A DNA stretch of 64,000 nt. It comes from Crocinitomicaceae bacterium. GTDB taxonomy: Bacteria; Bacteroidota; Bacteroidia; Flavobacteriales_G; Salibacteraceae. Positions 1-9,166 of this stretch are shown piece by piece. Each line of letters opens with the position of its first letter. Position 1 is the first letter of the stretch. The translations under genes and the position numbers were made by a program. The notes below the pieces were generated by a model. The model was not told the DNA's origin, did not search any database, and saw only the letters and a list, made by a program, of their open reading frames with translations. The DNA lies in NCBI GenBank assembly GCA_002713215.1, contig PAVO01000007.1, positions 308,443 to 372,442 of the forward strand, in the 5' to 3' direction.

Positions 1-1880
1 ATGCAATTTTCAGGGCCATGCGGTACGCTGCTATAAATACGGTTTTGCGCTACCTTTGCATCTTTAACCAACTCACCGCCGTTCCAACAACCGCCAACCG
101 TACTAACTTCATCGGATCTCACGGTGTTGCCACCGACTAAGCAAACACCTGTAGCACGTTCTTCCCAACCTATTGGGTTTCGATTCACCAGAGCTGCTTG
201 AATACTGTCTTCCTTGTGGTACACCATCTTGCATTGGATTTGCTCCATTGAAGCGTCTTTTAGGAAGTTGCGTACCGATTGCTTGGATTGATCTTCTAGC
301 TGAGTCTCCGCTTCATCCATTTTTTCGGCCATCACGGATGGGGTGATTTTGTTGTAGTAGATGGTCATCAACAGGCGGGTATGACCTGCCAACAGCTTAG
401 ATATAACAGGCAGTGGCAGTTGTGTATCTATCGTATACGCAGTGATGAGTGAGACTCGCAAACTGTGCAGCGGAAATGGTGTTGCGCTCTTAGCGGATGT
501 TGACGTACCTTCTGGGTAATCCACAACTAGTTTTAAACGTTCGCCATTATCAAGGGTATCGCCTTGTTCTGCGAGTTTGTTTTCAAGTTCCAGCAAAAGT
601 TGATACCAGAAAGAATCTGTTGACTGGTATCGAATTGGTTTGTGTTTATCCTTTCCTTTTGCCGATGCGTCACGAAACAGAAAGGCAGTCTCACCCATGC
701 TTTCTAGCTGCTTATCCGATTTCTTCTTACGAGTGTGCTTTGCCAGCAATGTGGTACAGTCAGTTGGTGAGTCGATTGGATTATATTTTTCCTGCCAGTT
801 GCGCAATTTTTCCAGCCAATACAACACCTCCTCGTTTTGCCAAGGAATAATGTAGCCACGCTCTACCTCATCTTTATTCTGGTCAGCCGTCTTGTTGGTG
901 TTGATGTAAAGACCTGTTGAATGTTGACCTGTCATAGTGTCGTGAATGCGGCGGAAGATGCCTTTTCCGAATGGGCGCGTTTCACTGCCAAGTGCGAAGT
1001 CATGTTTGGTGTTAAGTAACCATTGACCTTGCTCATAGCGCCATGTGTCCGCCTCACCACTATCCAACATGCGCACCTGATAGGTACGTAGTGGCAAGTG
1101 CAACTTCATGAAAATAACCATCGCTCGAACAGGTGACCAGATTTGATGAAGAGTGATTTCCTTGTTGTTTTGCTTCACTTCTATGGTGCGCCACACGCAA
1201 TCAGGGTCGGATTTGTCAATCAGTTCAGGCTCGACCTCAAACCAGTCGCCACCACTTTGCCGCTGCGCCCATGTCCAGTGTTTGAAATGGCGGTAGTGGC
1301 ATGCAGGCAGTAAGGTTTCTTCATCTTTTAGGTCTGTCTCGATGACCGCTAGCTCTGCTTTATCAGGCAACGAGCAGAGAATTTGACGCAAGTCCTGAAT
1401 GTAGCGATACGGTAAAGGATTGCGCACAGTTTCTGTTGCGCTTCCTTGAATTTTGATTTTGCTAAGCGGGTTTTGAACCAATGGCACAAGGTTGCCATTG
1501 TCATCTTCTTCCGAGAACACCGTTTCGATAACGAAGTCGATGAAGTCATAGGGGTAATTCACTCCTGTTCGAACTTTTTCAGGACTGTTGGCAGTTTTTC
1601 TTATAGTTTTTTCTAGTTCCTCACTAGAGCATTTATGCCCATTGTAACCATTAAAAAACAACGACAGATCACCAATTGCATAAGGTGCGCATATAGCAAG
1701 ATAAGATTCGAAGAAACGGCTTAAAGCTAATTGTTTATGGTCAACCCCTACCTTTTGTTTGCTCATCCACTCTGAAACTAATTCTTGCCATTGTCTCCAC
1801 TCTACGCCAAGTGTTATGAGCATCCAAGAGAAGGTTAGATCCGATGATCGTCCATCATTTTTTTTGCGTATTCCCGCCAT
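1..1880 (-). CDS. gmtZ: GmtZ-like tyrosine recombinase, 3' end outside window
   Basis: My reading of the reverse strand is open from an ATG at 1880 to the window edge, so the C-terminus is missing. The ATG overlaps the stop of the upstream recombinase gene (TAATG), so the two are translationally coupled. Near the visible C-terminus is a tyrosine-recombinase catalytic region: an HSLR box (HxxR), then a GHT motif and a paired Tyr-Tyr about ten residues on, the expected nucleophile. Two large recombinases encoded back to back match the GmtY-GmtZ pair of gamma-mobile-trio elements, which carry defence and toxin cargo in Vibrio and relatives. The family name is from memory of the motifs; the recombinase assignment itself is firm. 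The third member (GmtX) would lie beyond the left edge. Confidence 0.7.
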   Translation of the reverse strand, partial: MAGIRKKNDGRSSDLTFSWMLITLGVEWRQWQELVSEWMSKQKVGVDHKQLALSRFFESYLAICAPYAIGDLSLFFNGYNGHKCSSEELEKTIRKTANSPEKVRTGVNYPYDFIDFVIETVFSEEDDNGNLVPLVQNPLSKIKIQGSATETVRNPLPYRYIQDLRQILCSLPDKAELAVIETDLKDEETLLPACHYRHFKHWTWAQRQSGGDWFEVEPELIDKSDPDCVWRTIEVKQNNKEITLHQIWSPVRAMVIFMKLHLPLRTYQVRMLDSGEADTWRYEQGQWLLNTKHDFALGSETRPFGKGIFRRIHDTMTGQHSTGLYINTNKTADQNKDEVERGYIIPWQNEEVLYWLEKLRNWQEKYNPIDSPTDCTTLLAKHTRKKKSDKQLESMGETAFLFRDASAKGKDKHKPIRYQSTDSFWYQLLLELENKLAEQGDTLDNGERLKLVVDYPEGTSTSAKSATPFPLHSLRVSLITAYTIDTQLPLPVISKLLAGHTRLLMTIYYNKITPSVMAEKMDEAETQLEDQSKQSVRNFLKDASMEQIQCKMVYHKEDSIQAALVNRNPIGWEERATGVCLVGGNTVRSDEVSTVGGCWNGGELVKDAKVAQNRIYSSVPHGPENC

Positions 1881-3337
1881 TACTTACCTCTCAATTTTGG
1901 ATGTTTACCTGTGAAGTAGCCCTGTGGGTCAATATCGTCAAAGCCGTGCTCGACCAGTTCTTTCCAGTCGAGTGCTTTAACTTTGGATTCAGGGTTTGCC
2001 AGTTGTAGTGTGGCTTTATTAAGTTCGTCAGAGATTTCTTGCTGCCCTTTTCCAGTATAGGGAACCTGAGAATCCAGCGATTTGTGGTGCATACAGCGAA
2101 GTATCACCAACGGATTCAGTCCTGCACGCTCTAATCGTCGGCCGTAACTATGTCGATGACCGTGAGGGTCTAGTCCTTCAGCTTTGTTTGGCTCTAAGCC
2201 AATGCGCCTTAGTCCTGCCGCATAGCTTTGATGAAAAGCGTTGAGCGTGTATGGGTTCCCAAAGGCGCTGTGATGGAATGAAACAAAAGCATACGGGTGG
2301 TGGCAATCAATGCTCGCTCGATACTTCTGGTAGTTCTTCCACAAAGACATGAATACCTTGCCATAGTCGGTTGGAAACCACTGAACCTGTATGTAGCTAT
2401 CTTTATTGTCAACGACTCTTCCTTTCCAGCCAACATGTGCTGTACCTTTCATGCGTATACGTGGTATACGAGCGTATTCTTCTTTTAAATAGGCTTCTCT
2501 GGTCTTTGTGCCTGAGCGACTGCGCCAACCGTCAGGTGCTTTGCCATCGACTTCTTTGTAAATTCGAACCACCGCTTTTTCGGGGTCATACGGGTCTTCA
2601 AATACGTCTGTCACCCAAAGTAATGCGGCTTCACTTTCACGTAACCCCCCACCGTGCATGAGCAGCAGGATTAACTTATCTCTGAGTGCCACACGCGGAT
2701 CTTTTGCGCCACCAATACCTTCCTTGAAGAAAGTCTCCCAATGTTTATCAGGAAAGGCGATAGCATCATCTTCTGTTTTGGTTAAGGGAGTGCGTCCTTT
2801 AATCGTGCGAGCTTTACGGATAGTTTTATTAACGGTTTTATCTTCGATATGACCAAGGAAGTCATTTTGATTTTTACGATACCAAGCGGCGTAGTTAAGG
2901 CGTTGCTCATGAGGCGTGGCGTCACGCAAAGGATTCATAGGCTCTGTATCTTGCTTGTTAGCCAGCCAATCTGTAAATGCCGTTAATCGATGAATATGCT
3001 TATTGACGTTTTCAGTTGAGCTTGGTACCCAATATAAACCAGAAGGGTCTAGGCCATCTTCACCAATGGTTCCTGTGTAAAGACGCTTAGCAAAGGTTTG
3101 GAATAGCATTTTAGGTTCTTCAAATAATCCTTTGTTGGCTTCCATGTAATCCAAGAGCAAAGAAGTGGCTTGTATAAAACCATTCATTAAAGCATTACTA
3201 GCACCATCAGCTTCCATCTTTAGCAAGTAATCGGTAACTGAAGCAACTTCACCTTGTTCGGTGATCAAGATGGGAAGCTGACTTTTAATGCCTGTATTGT
3301 CTTCTACGATGGTTGCCTTTACTTTAACCGATGACAA
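1880..3337 (-). CDS. gmtY: GmtY-like site-specific tyrosine recombinase
   Basis: About 485 residues. The tyrosine-recombinase residues are visible: an Arg in GGGLRESEAALLW, an HGHRHSYGRR box (HxxR), and MHHKSLDSQVPYTG carrying the final His and the Tyr nucleophile. I chose a TTG start because AAGGA sits seven bases upstream of it; the ATG 21 bases further up (3358) lies inside a direct repeat and has no ribosome site. The gene overlaps the next recombinase by one base, so both act together, as in gamma-mobile-trio elements where the pair is thought to mobilise the island. Start and family name are inference; the catalytic fold is well supported. Confidence 0.72.
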   Translation of the reverse strand: MSSVKVKATIVEDNTGIKSQLPILITEQGEVASVTDYLLKMEADGASNALMNGFIQATSLLLDYMEANKGLFEEPKMLFQTFAKRLYTGTIGEDGLDPSGLYWVPSSTENVNKHIHRLTAFTDWLANKQDTEPMNPLRDATPHEQRLNYAAWYRKNQNDFLGHIEDKTVNKTIRKARTIKGRTPLTKTEDDAIAFPDKHWETFFKEGIGGAKDPRVALRDKLILLLMHGGGLRESEAALLWVTDVFEDPYDPEKAVVRIYKEVDGKAPDGWRSRSGTKTREAYLKEEYARIPRIRMKGTAHVGWKGRVVDNKDSYIQVQWFPTDYGKVFMSLWKNYQKYRASIDCHHPYAFVSFHHSAFGNPYTLNAFHQSYAAGLRRIGLEPNKAEGLDPHGHRHSYGRRLERAGLNPLVILRCMHHKSLDSQVPYTGKGQQEISDELNKATLQLANPESKVKALDWKELVEHGFDDIDPQGYFTGKHPKLRGK

Positions 3338-3345
3338 GTTGCATT

Positions 3346-3441
3346 CCTTTATACACATTAAACATATAATACACTATATTTACAAAAGGCGTTATGTCAA
3401 ATAAAAAGGCAGATTTCTCTGCCTTTATACACATTATACAT
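3346..3441. repeat. 20-bp direct repeat beside gmtY
   Basis: CCTTTATACACATTAAACAT at 3346-3365 recurs as CCTTTATACACATTATACAT at 3422-3441, 19 of 20 identical and 76 bp apart. The first copy spans the upstream ATG of gmtY. Being AT-rich and next to recombinase genes, they could be recombinase or repressor binding sites. No function is shown. Confidence 0.6.
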
Positions 3442-3567
3442 AGTTTAAGATACTATATATAACAACATGTGCGGCTTTTTAATATTCGCACTATGATAAT
3501 TTATACTGGATCATCATTGGTCAATATGCTTTTATATTGGCCGTGACCAAATGAAATATCCCGAACA

Positions 3568-3870
3568 GTGCAAAAAATTACAGTTGTCGACAAAGAAACC
3601 TTTAGGCTTTGGTGCCATGAAATGAAGTTCACCACAAGGCAAGCTGCTGCCGTCTTGAGAATAAGCCGACCCCAGATATACAAATACATTAGCGAATCAG
3701 CTAACAATCAGGTCAATGACACCATTAAAATCATTTGCGAACTGATTAATAGATTAAGCGAAAAATCGCGAATATCATTCATTACGGAGTCGCTTGAACT
3801 CGACAATTGTGATGAGCAATGGCCCGCAAAGAAACCTATCGAAGCACCTCAAAATAAAAAGCTCGCATAA
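3568..3870 (+). CDS. Small helix-turn-helix protein
   Basis: 100 residues from a GTG codon, divergent from gmtY. Residues 22-42 (TTRQAAAVLRISRPQIYKYI) read as a helix-turn-helix in which an 'AAxxLxISRPQIY' turn precedes the recognition helix; the C-terminal third is polar and probably disordered. It may regulate the divergent recombinase operon through the direct repeats in the shared intergenic region. No clear Shine-Dalgarno is visible, so the start is uncertain. It ends in a strong hairpin terminator. No specific family recognised. Confidence 0.6.
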   Translation: MQKITVVDKETFRLWCHEMKFTTRQAAAVLRISRPQIYKYISESANNQVNDTIKIICELINRLSEKSRISFITESLELDNCDEQWPAKKPIEAPQNKKLA

Positions 3871-3879
3871 TGCGAGCTT
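3859..3879 (+). terminator. Hairpin at end of HTH gene
   Basis: AAGCTCGCAT and ATGCGAGCTT form a near-perfect hairpin spanning the HTH stop codon, followed by a short T-rich stretch. Confidence 0.65.
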
Positions 3880-3896
3880 CTTCGTTTAATCATCAA

Positions 3897-4385
3897 TTAA
3901 TGATCAGGGTTTCCATCAGATACGTAATTTTGTAGAAAGGCGCGATGTTGATCTGGCATCTTCTTAATCTCCACACCTGCCAAAAACTGGTCTCCAGACA
4001 AAGAAGAGTGCATTACCTTGGCCAAGGCGCGAAGCTCCCTTTTCTTCCCGTTTACATAAGTATCGATCAGTAAGTACGTTTCTTCGCCTACCGGGAACAT
4101 ACTGGGCGTTGTAATCAGGAAGCCAGACCGCGACACATTTAGCGTATTGCCGGCAAATGACTTTTTGTTGCTCCCATATAATCCTCTGAATCGCCACCTA
4201 GCAGGCCTACGGCTGTCACGTCGTCTATTTTGAGCAAACGGGTGAACTGGCATCTTTTTTTCTGATGCAGGCTGTGTCAGTTGATCTTCGTCGTTTGAAT
4301 CTAAAGAAATATCTTTCTTTAGATTTGTGGATAGGGGGATCTTCTCTATAATGCCCTCTTCCTGAGTAGCTAAATTGTCAGTCAC
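3897..4385 (-). CDS. PilZ-domain protein
   Basis: About 162 residues from a GTG with AAGGA eight bases upstream; a longer reading from 4451 lacks a ribosome site. The C-terminal two thirds is a PilZ domain: an RRRDSRRP element (the RxxxR that clamps c-di-GMP), then NVSRSGFLI in place of the usual D/NxSxxG, followed by the beta-barrel. The first ~60 residues are acidic and polar, probably disordered. PilZ proteins act as c-di-GMP receptors; no effector domain is fused, so it probably works through a partner. Divergent from glmM. Confidence 0.85.
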   Translation of the reverse strand: MTDNLATQEEGIIEKIPLSTNLKKDISLDSNDEDQLTQPASEKKMPVHPFAQNRRRDSRRPARWRFRGLYGSNKKSFAGNTLNVSRSGFLITTPSMFPVGEETYLLIDTYVNGKKRELRALAKVMHSSLSGDQFLAGVEIKKMPDQHRAFLQNYVSDGNPDH

Positions 4386-4500
4386 GACATACATCCTTGT
4401 CTTATTGTTATCATAATGGCAGGGGCCAAAAAACGAGATACATTGTCCCACTAAAGTATTTATTTGTCAATAAATCAGACCGATAAAGGGAACTAATTAT

Positions 4501-4516
4501 ACAACATATATGTTTT
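4501..4516. promoter_or_regulatory. Copy of recurrent AACAAC palindrome upstream of glmM
   Basis: ACAACATATATGTTTT lies about 70 bp upstream of the glmM start and is an imperfect member of the palindrome family seen in many intergenic regions here. A -10-like TTATTATAC follows about 35 bp downstream. Confidence 0.45.
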
Positions 4517-4584
4517 TAACCATGTTTCCCGAAAGTCCACTTTTTTGTTATTATACAGCCTTCGAAAACAAGGAGTGTCTCTCG

Positions 4585-5931
4585 ATGACAAAAAAAGGAT
4601 TTTTTGGGACTGATGGTGTACGAGGTCGTGTTGGCCAAGAGCCTATCACGCCAACAACATTATCACATCTCGGCTGGGCCGCTGGCATGGCTTTACAAAA
4701 ACAAGGCTCAACAACAGTGCTAATTGGAAAAGATACACGCTTATCTGGTTACATGGTTGAAACAGCATTACAAGCTGGCCTTATTGCAGCAGGTGTCGAT
4801 GTTCGCATGCTAGGACCCATGCCGACCCCCGGCATCTCGTATTTAACAGAAACGTTTCGTACTGAAGCTGGCGTCGTGATCAGCGCATCTCACAACCCAT
4901 ATCACGACAACGGCGTGAAATTCTTTGGCCCTGATGGGCAAAAAGCAGATGATGAGTTTCAAGCCTTAGTCGAGCACTATCTACTAAAAAACATTCAGTG
5001 CGTTGAACCAGATCAGATGGGGCGCGTGACGCGTGTAGAGGATGCAGCATCACGCTATATTGAATTCTGCAAATCACGATTCCCTCGACGATTCAGTTTA
5101 AAGGGTATGAAAATTGTCATCGACTGCGCTCACGGAGCGACATACCACATCGCCCCTTCGGTTTTCAAAGAGCTAGGTGCTGAACTTGTGGTTATCGGCG
5201 CTGAGCCTGACGGTAAGAACATTAATAACAAATACGGCGCCACCGCTCTTGATAATCTCCAACAGGCCGTTGTAGAGCATTCTGCTAACGTAGGTATAGC
5301 CTTTGATGGTGACGGCGACCGTGTTGTTATGGTTGATCATGTGGGTGAAATTGTTGATGGCGATGAATTAGTTTTCATTTTAGCCAGAGACGCGCTGAAA
5401 AATGGACGTTTGAATGGCGGCGTGGTCGGAACTCAAATGAGCAATCTCGGAATGGAAGTCGCTCTAAAGCATCTTGGTGTACCATTTGCCCGAGCGAAAG
5501 TCGGTGATCGATATGTGCTTGAAGAACTTAAAAAGCGCAACTGGAAAATTGGCGGTGAAAGTTCAGGGCATATTCTAAACCTGCATAACAGCCCAACTGG
5601 CGACGCAATCATTGCGGCTCTACAGGTTCTTACGGCCATGGTCCGCTGCGAGATGCCTCTTAACGATTTAAAATCAGGGATGAGCAAGTATCCCCAGGTT
5701 CTTCTCAACCTTAAAACTCCGCATAAAAATGAGCTATCTTCAAATGAGGAAATGCTAGATGAAATCGCCAACGTGGAAGCCATGTTCAACGGTAAAGGCC
5801 GCGTGTTGCTTCGTCCATCAGGTACCGAACCGCTACTTCGAATAATGGTCGAAGGTGAGGATGCTGATGCTGTACAGCGTGCTGCTGAGCGCCTGCTTAA
5901 TGTGGCAAAGGAAATTAGCGATAAAATGTAA
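4585..5931 (+). CDS. glmM: Phosphoglucosamine mutase GlmM
   Basis: 448 residues, normal for the family. GlmM converts glucosamine-6-phosphate to glucosamine-1-phosphate in the UDP-GlcNAc pathway. Visible motifs: N-terminal FGTDGVRG, the active-site serine loop VISASHNPYHDNG, the metal-binding DGDGDR, the sugar loop GGESSGH and the phosphate-binding RPSGTEP near the C-terminus. I start at the ATG at 4585, which has AAGGAG upstream and gives the standard N-terminus; an ATG 75 bases earlier adds unrelated residues. It stands alone instead of in the usual ftsH-folP-glmM cluster, which suggests a second, replicon-borne copy. A GlmU-like gene is 24 kb away in the same window. Confidence 0.95.
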   Translation: MTKKGFFGTDGVRGRVGQEPITPTTLSHLGWAAGMALQKQGSTTVLIGKDTRLSGYMVETALQAGLIAAGVDVRMLGPMPTPGISYLTETFRTEAGVVISASHNPYHDNGVKFFGPDGQKADDEFQALVEHYLLKNIQCVEPDQMGRVTRVEDAASRYIEFCKSRFPRRFSLKGMKIVIDCAHGATYHIAPSVFKELGAELVVIGAEPDGKNINNKYGATALDNLQQAVVEHSANVGIAFDGDGDRVVMVDHVGEIVDGDELVFILARDALKNGRLNGGVVGTQMSNLGMEVALKHLGVPFARAKVGDRYVLEELKKRNWKIGGESSGHILNLHNSPTGDAIIAALQVLTAMVRCEMPLNDLKSGMSKYPQVLLNLKTPHKNELSSNEEMLDEIANVEAMFNGKGRVLLRPSGTEPLLRIMVEGEDADAVQRAAERLLNVAKEISDKM

Positions 5932-5944
5932 CATCGAACATAGA

Positions 5945-5970
5945 AAGGAGAGCGTCATGCTCTCCTTTTT
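5945..5970 (+). terminator. Terminator after glmM
   Basis: AAGGAGAGC and GCTCTCCTT pair around a short loop and are followed by a T run. It lies between convergent genes, so it may serve both. Confidence 0.85.
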
Positions 5971-6001
5971 CATATATGAAAACTTTGCGTCAGTTCCTTG
6001 T

Positions 6002-7105
6002 CTAATGACTCACTTTAGGCTTTAACGGTGAGTTCTCAGGCCCTAGTTCGCGCTCCATCCCCACGCGTTGAGACATTATTTCATCTTGCAATTCAGTGAT
6101 CGACGGGTGCTTAAGGACAACATAATCACCAGTTTCATCCGGAGAAAGAAAAGCAACCGGAACAAGAGGCTTTTCATCATTGTTTCTGTCAATGTACGAA
6201 TTAGGCCTTTGATAAAACAACATCGTCCCTCGCATTGCATTACCATCTATATCAATGTTCATTATTTCACTGACAAGTTTTGCTGACGCTGGCGTGTTTG
6301 GCATATGCTTTTCAATATCACGACCAGGCACTGTTGTTCGAGTCTGCCAAACCAGCTTAGATGCAGCAGGCGCTAACAACTGACGATTCATAGTCTCTGA
6401 TACATGTCGATCGATGGCTTTATTTTTAGGTATTCCTTCCATTGTATCAACCATCACAGAGACCATCGCATCAACTATTTTGTGGTTCAACGAATCAGGA
6501 AAATAGTTCTGAGCATTTTTACGCACTAGATTAACATCTACTCCGTCCTGATAATCAGAGCTCATCTTTTTTTGCGCCATGTCAATGAATGACTCGGCTA
6601 TGCTGTCCACAGCAATCCCAGGCTCAATGTTATCAGGTGAGATATCATGAACAGTCAATCCAGGGGAAGCCATCGCAAACGCTTTTGCCTGCACTTCATC
6701 GGTAAACAAAAAAGCTCCCTTTTCTACTGCTTGCTCAGGAGTGCTATCGAACAAATGTTCAACCAAATCCCCTACCAGATAATAATTATTTGGTTCTGGT
6801 TCATCGTTCACGTCGCCATGTAACGCAAAAGATACTGACTCCCATACGTCATCGCGATCAACACCACCTTCATTTATCGCAAAGAGAATGATTTCTTCCA
6901 GATCAGATATATCTCTTGTGTAATCCTCATCATCTTCGTCAGTGAAAGTTTTGCGATGCAAAGCCGGCGGAACTTCTAACTCTACAACCCCGGGATAGTG
7001 CCTCCCGCTAAATCCGTTTGAAACGATGTCGTCTTCAACAACGACTTGGCAATCAAAATTTTCACCATTTTCAAGCGAAATGGTTAATGGCAAACGATGT
7101 GACAT
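6002..7105 (-). CDS. Unrecognised 367-residue protein
   Basis: Acidic soluble protein with no signal peptide or membrane segment and no motif I recognise. A very acidic stretch lies near residue 55 (FTDEDDEDYTRDISDLEE). The start ATG follows AAGGACAGGGAT, the same CAGGGA-type ribosome site used by several other unknown genes here (9.2, 12.2 and 19.5 kb), which hints at a shared origin. A TGTGATAAAAT-like extended -10 lies about 30 bp upstream of the start. Monocistronic, convergent with glmM. Confidence 0.8.
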   Translation of the reverse strand: MSHRLPLTISLENGENFDCQVVVEDDIVSNGFSGRHYPGVVELEVPPALHRKTFTDEDDEDYTRDISDLEEIILFAINEGGVDRDDVWESVSFALHGDVNDEPEPNNYYLVGDLVEHLFDSTPEQAVEKGAFLFTDEVQAKAFAMASPGLTVHDISPDNIEPGIAVDSIAESFIDMAQKKMSSDYQDGVDVNLVRKNAQNYFPDSLNHKIVDAMVSVMVDTMEGIPKNKAIDRHVSETMNRQLLAPAASKLVWQTRTTVPGRDIEKHMPNTPASAKLVSEIMNIDIDGNAMRGTMLFYQRPNSYIDRNNDEKPLVPVAFLSPDETGDYVVLKHPSITELQDEIMSQRVGMERELGPENSPLKPKVSH

Positions 7106-7205
7106 ATCCCTGTCCTTATTACTGCTACACCACTGATTTTATCACAATTCACCTGTTTCAATTGTATGAGGGGGCGAGAAGTAGTAATATTAGACAGATT
7201 TTATA

Positions 7206-7511
7206 ACACCCAAAGAACAGGGATGTGTTGACGGTGAATGCAAGCGTAGCCTAAAGGGACTTTAACGTAATCTTACATGATCTAAATCATGCTAATCACC
7301 ACTTCAATCATTCCCACTTAGTGTAATCATCTTATTTTCTACTATAATAAAACAATATTTATAAATAACATCGTGCGAAATTTCGCACATAAAAATAATC
7401 ATTTTTGTTGTTGAGTTGATGTTCCTACAATGGTAATATTAATACTCAAGCTACTGAATATTATTAAATAATAAATAAAAGCCGATTGAAAAAGGCATTT
7501 CTGCTATATCG
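7206..7511. other. Intergenic region with 16-bp perfect palindrome
   Basis: No convincing gene. It contains a perfect palindrome GTGCGAAATTTCGCAC at 7373-7388, AT-rich flanks with -10-like words (TACTATAATAA near 7350), and a half-site of the recurrent palindrome (TTTTTGTTGTTGA near 7405). It probably carries the promoter and operator of the following gene. Confidence 0.6.
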
Positions 7512-7526
7512 TTGAATGGAAAAATT

Positions 7527-8006
7527 ATGAACTCAAAAGCTACTTTAAGTTTAAAAACTGCAAGGCCGACCATGCGCAGCACCAGAAGCGCAGCAAGCAC
7601 CCCTGCAAGAAAAATAAGTGATAAGAAGCGACCTCAAACAGAACTAAAAGAGGCCCCTATGCTATTAGTTGACACATGGGTATGGATGACCACAAATAGA
7701 GAAAGCGCAGCTGTGCGCATTGAAGGTGAGCAACGACTCATTACTGTTTTTGGCTCTGTTGAAGCAGGTAAAAAAGCACTTGCAAGTTATAAGGCTTCAA
7801 AAGCGCTAACAAAAGAAATTGTGAGCAAGAGCAAAAAATCGGATGTCACCCCAGGTGCACCACCTGCTCCACTGATTAAAACATGGTTGGAAATGGTCTC
7901 TAGCCGAGATTCAGAAGAAATAAGAACAGCTGGTAAAGCCCGTTTAATTGGTGCTTTCGGCTCTCTGGACAAAGCTATCGCTTATATCGAGAAGATGCCC
8001 GACTAA
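7527..8006 (+). CDS. Basic protein with two internal repeats
   Basis: About 159 residues. A lysine/arginine-rich N-terminus (~45 residues) is followed by two copies of a ~45-residue unit: one starting PMLLVDTWVWMTTNRES and ending in ...LITVFGSVEAG, the other PLIKTWLEMVSSRDSEE and ...LIGAFGSLDKA. Each unit reads as two or three short helices with a conserved [LI]I[TG]xFGS turn. The basic tail suggests nucleic-acid binding. The family is not recognised. recX starts 24 bp downstream, so they may be co-transcribed. The palindrome upstream suggests dedicated regulation. Confidence 0.7.
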   Translation: MNSKATLSLKTARPTMRSTRSAASTPARKISDKKRPQTELKEAPMLLVDTWVWMTTNRESAAVRIEGEQRLITVFGSVEAGKKALASYKASKALTKEIVSKSKKSDVTPGAPPAPLIKTWLEMVSSRDSEEIRTAGKARLIGAFGSLDKAIAYIEKMPD

Positions 8007-8030
8007 CTTCAAAGGATTGAACATATTCAA

Positions 8031-8516
8031 ATGGAATTGAGCCAAGAAGAGAAGCAGCAGAGAGGTGAGAATTATGCACTTTATCTGCTGGGGCGACAGG
8101 ATTACACCAGATCCAAGCTCCGTGAAAAGATTTGCCAAAACCACCCTGATGCCGACCCTGACAAGATAATCAATCGACTCATCAATTTCGGTTACCTTAA
8201 CGACGAAAGCTTCGCAGAACGCTACGTCCAATCGCTTTTAAACCAGAAGATGGGTGTTCCCAAAATTAAGCAGAAAATGTACGCAAAAGGGTTTCCTCGC
8301 GAACTTATTGACAGCGTATCTTCAATGGAAAGTGTACAAGAGCATGATTTCAAATCTGACGCTCTTGCTTTGAAGCTTCGATTTTATGGTGCAGAGCCCA
8401 TCGTTGACCAAAAAATAAAACAGCGTGCAATCAACAAGCTACTTCGCAAAGGCTTTTCTTTTGATGTAGCAAGGTATGCCGTAGAAACGCTTGTTGAGGA
8501 AGACACTTTCTTTTAG
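8031..8516 (+). CDS. recX: RecX, RecA modulator
   Basis: 161 residues, typical size. RecX binds in the groove of RecA filaments and caps or destabilises them. Family features: YALYLLGRQDYTRSKLREKI near the N-terminus, LINFGYLNDESFAERYVQSLL, GVPKIKQKMYAKGFPRELI, and a third repeat RAINKLLRKGFSFDVARYAVETL, the three tandem helical repeats of the fold. Normally recX is adjacent to recA; here recA is 19 kb away on the other strand, so co-expression by read-through is impossible. Its 3' end overlaps rnhB tail-to-tail by 4 bp. Confidence 0.92.
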   Translation: MELSQEEKQQRGENYALYLLGRQDYTRSKLREKICQNHPDADPDKIINRLINFGYLNDESFAERYVQSLLNQKMGVPKIKQKMYAKGFPRELIDSVSSMESVQEHDFKSDALALKLRFYGAEPIVDQKIKQRAINKLLRKGFSFDVARYAVETLVEEDTFF

Positions 8517-9166
8517 AACAGTGATTTCTGTTCTGGCGCAGTTTTATCTTCCAGCGTTCCCATGATTTCTTTCACTGGTTTATATGTCATCCGGTATGTC
8601 TCATTTAGCCCATGCTCAAGTAACTTTTGCTTATGGAGCGGAGTGGGATACCCTTTATGCCTATTATAAGCCATATCAGGGTACTTCTCATGAAGCTCCA
8701 TCATATCTCTATCACGAGTCACTTTGGCAAGTATAGAGGCCGCAGAAACGGCAGGGACACGCCCATCACCTTTAATTACTGGAATTACTTCTGCACCAGG
8801 TATGTCTGGCGCATGATTCCCATCAACAAAAAGTCTTCTGCAACACTGGTTGCTCTGTAGGTAGCTTTGACTCATCCCATACAGGCTGGCTTTTAGTATG
8901 TTATGCTGATCGATGTACGAAGGCGGGACGCGCACTATCTTGTAATCGACTGCGCATTCGATTATGAGATCAAACAAGCGCTCTCTTTGCTTCTCCGTAA
9001 GCTTTTTAGAATCATCAAGTTCCGCCGGGTACTCTTTACCAAGCAGGACAGAGGCGACGACGACATCGCCATTTAGACACCCTCTCCCACATTCGTCAGA
9101 ACCATAATGCTGAACTTTCATCATAGATTCCAGCAATCCCTGCTCAGCAATTGAAATTGGTTTCAT
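8513..9166 (-). CDS. rnhB: Ribonuclease HII
   Basis: About 217 residues. RNase HII nicks RNA-DNA hybrids, including single ribonucleotides left in DNA. The signature YGSDECGRGCLNGDVVVASVLL carries the first two catalytic acids (usual GxDExGRGxLxGxV), followed by LDDSKKLTEKQRERLFDLI, VDGNHAPDIPG and the SIL-AKVTRDRDM segment with further acidic ligands. I prefer the ATG at 9166, seven bases after AGGGA, over the GTG two codons upstream. Monocistronic; a TGTTACAATTG -10-like word lies just upstream. Confidence 0.95.
   Translation of the reverse strand: MKPISIAEQGLLESMMKVQHYGSDECGRGCLNGDVVVASVLLGKEYPAELDDSKKLTEKQRERLFDLIIECAVDYKIVRVPPSYIDQHNILKASLYGMSQSYLQSNQCCRRLFVDGNHAPDIPGAEVIPVIKGDGRVPAVSAASILAKVTRDRDMMELHEKYPDMAYNRHKGYPTPLHKQKLLEHGLNETYRMTYKPVKEIMGTLEDKTAPEQKSLF

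Noticed and set aside
3568..3870. Identification of the HTH gene as GmtX
   Set aside because: Orientation and position do not fit my recollection of the trio order, and no specific motif supports it.
7373..7388. parS or dif site
   Set aside because: The palindrome does not resemble TGTTTCACGTGAAACA or known dif cores, and no ParB or Xer gene is adjacent.
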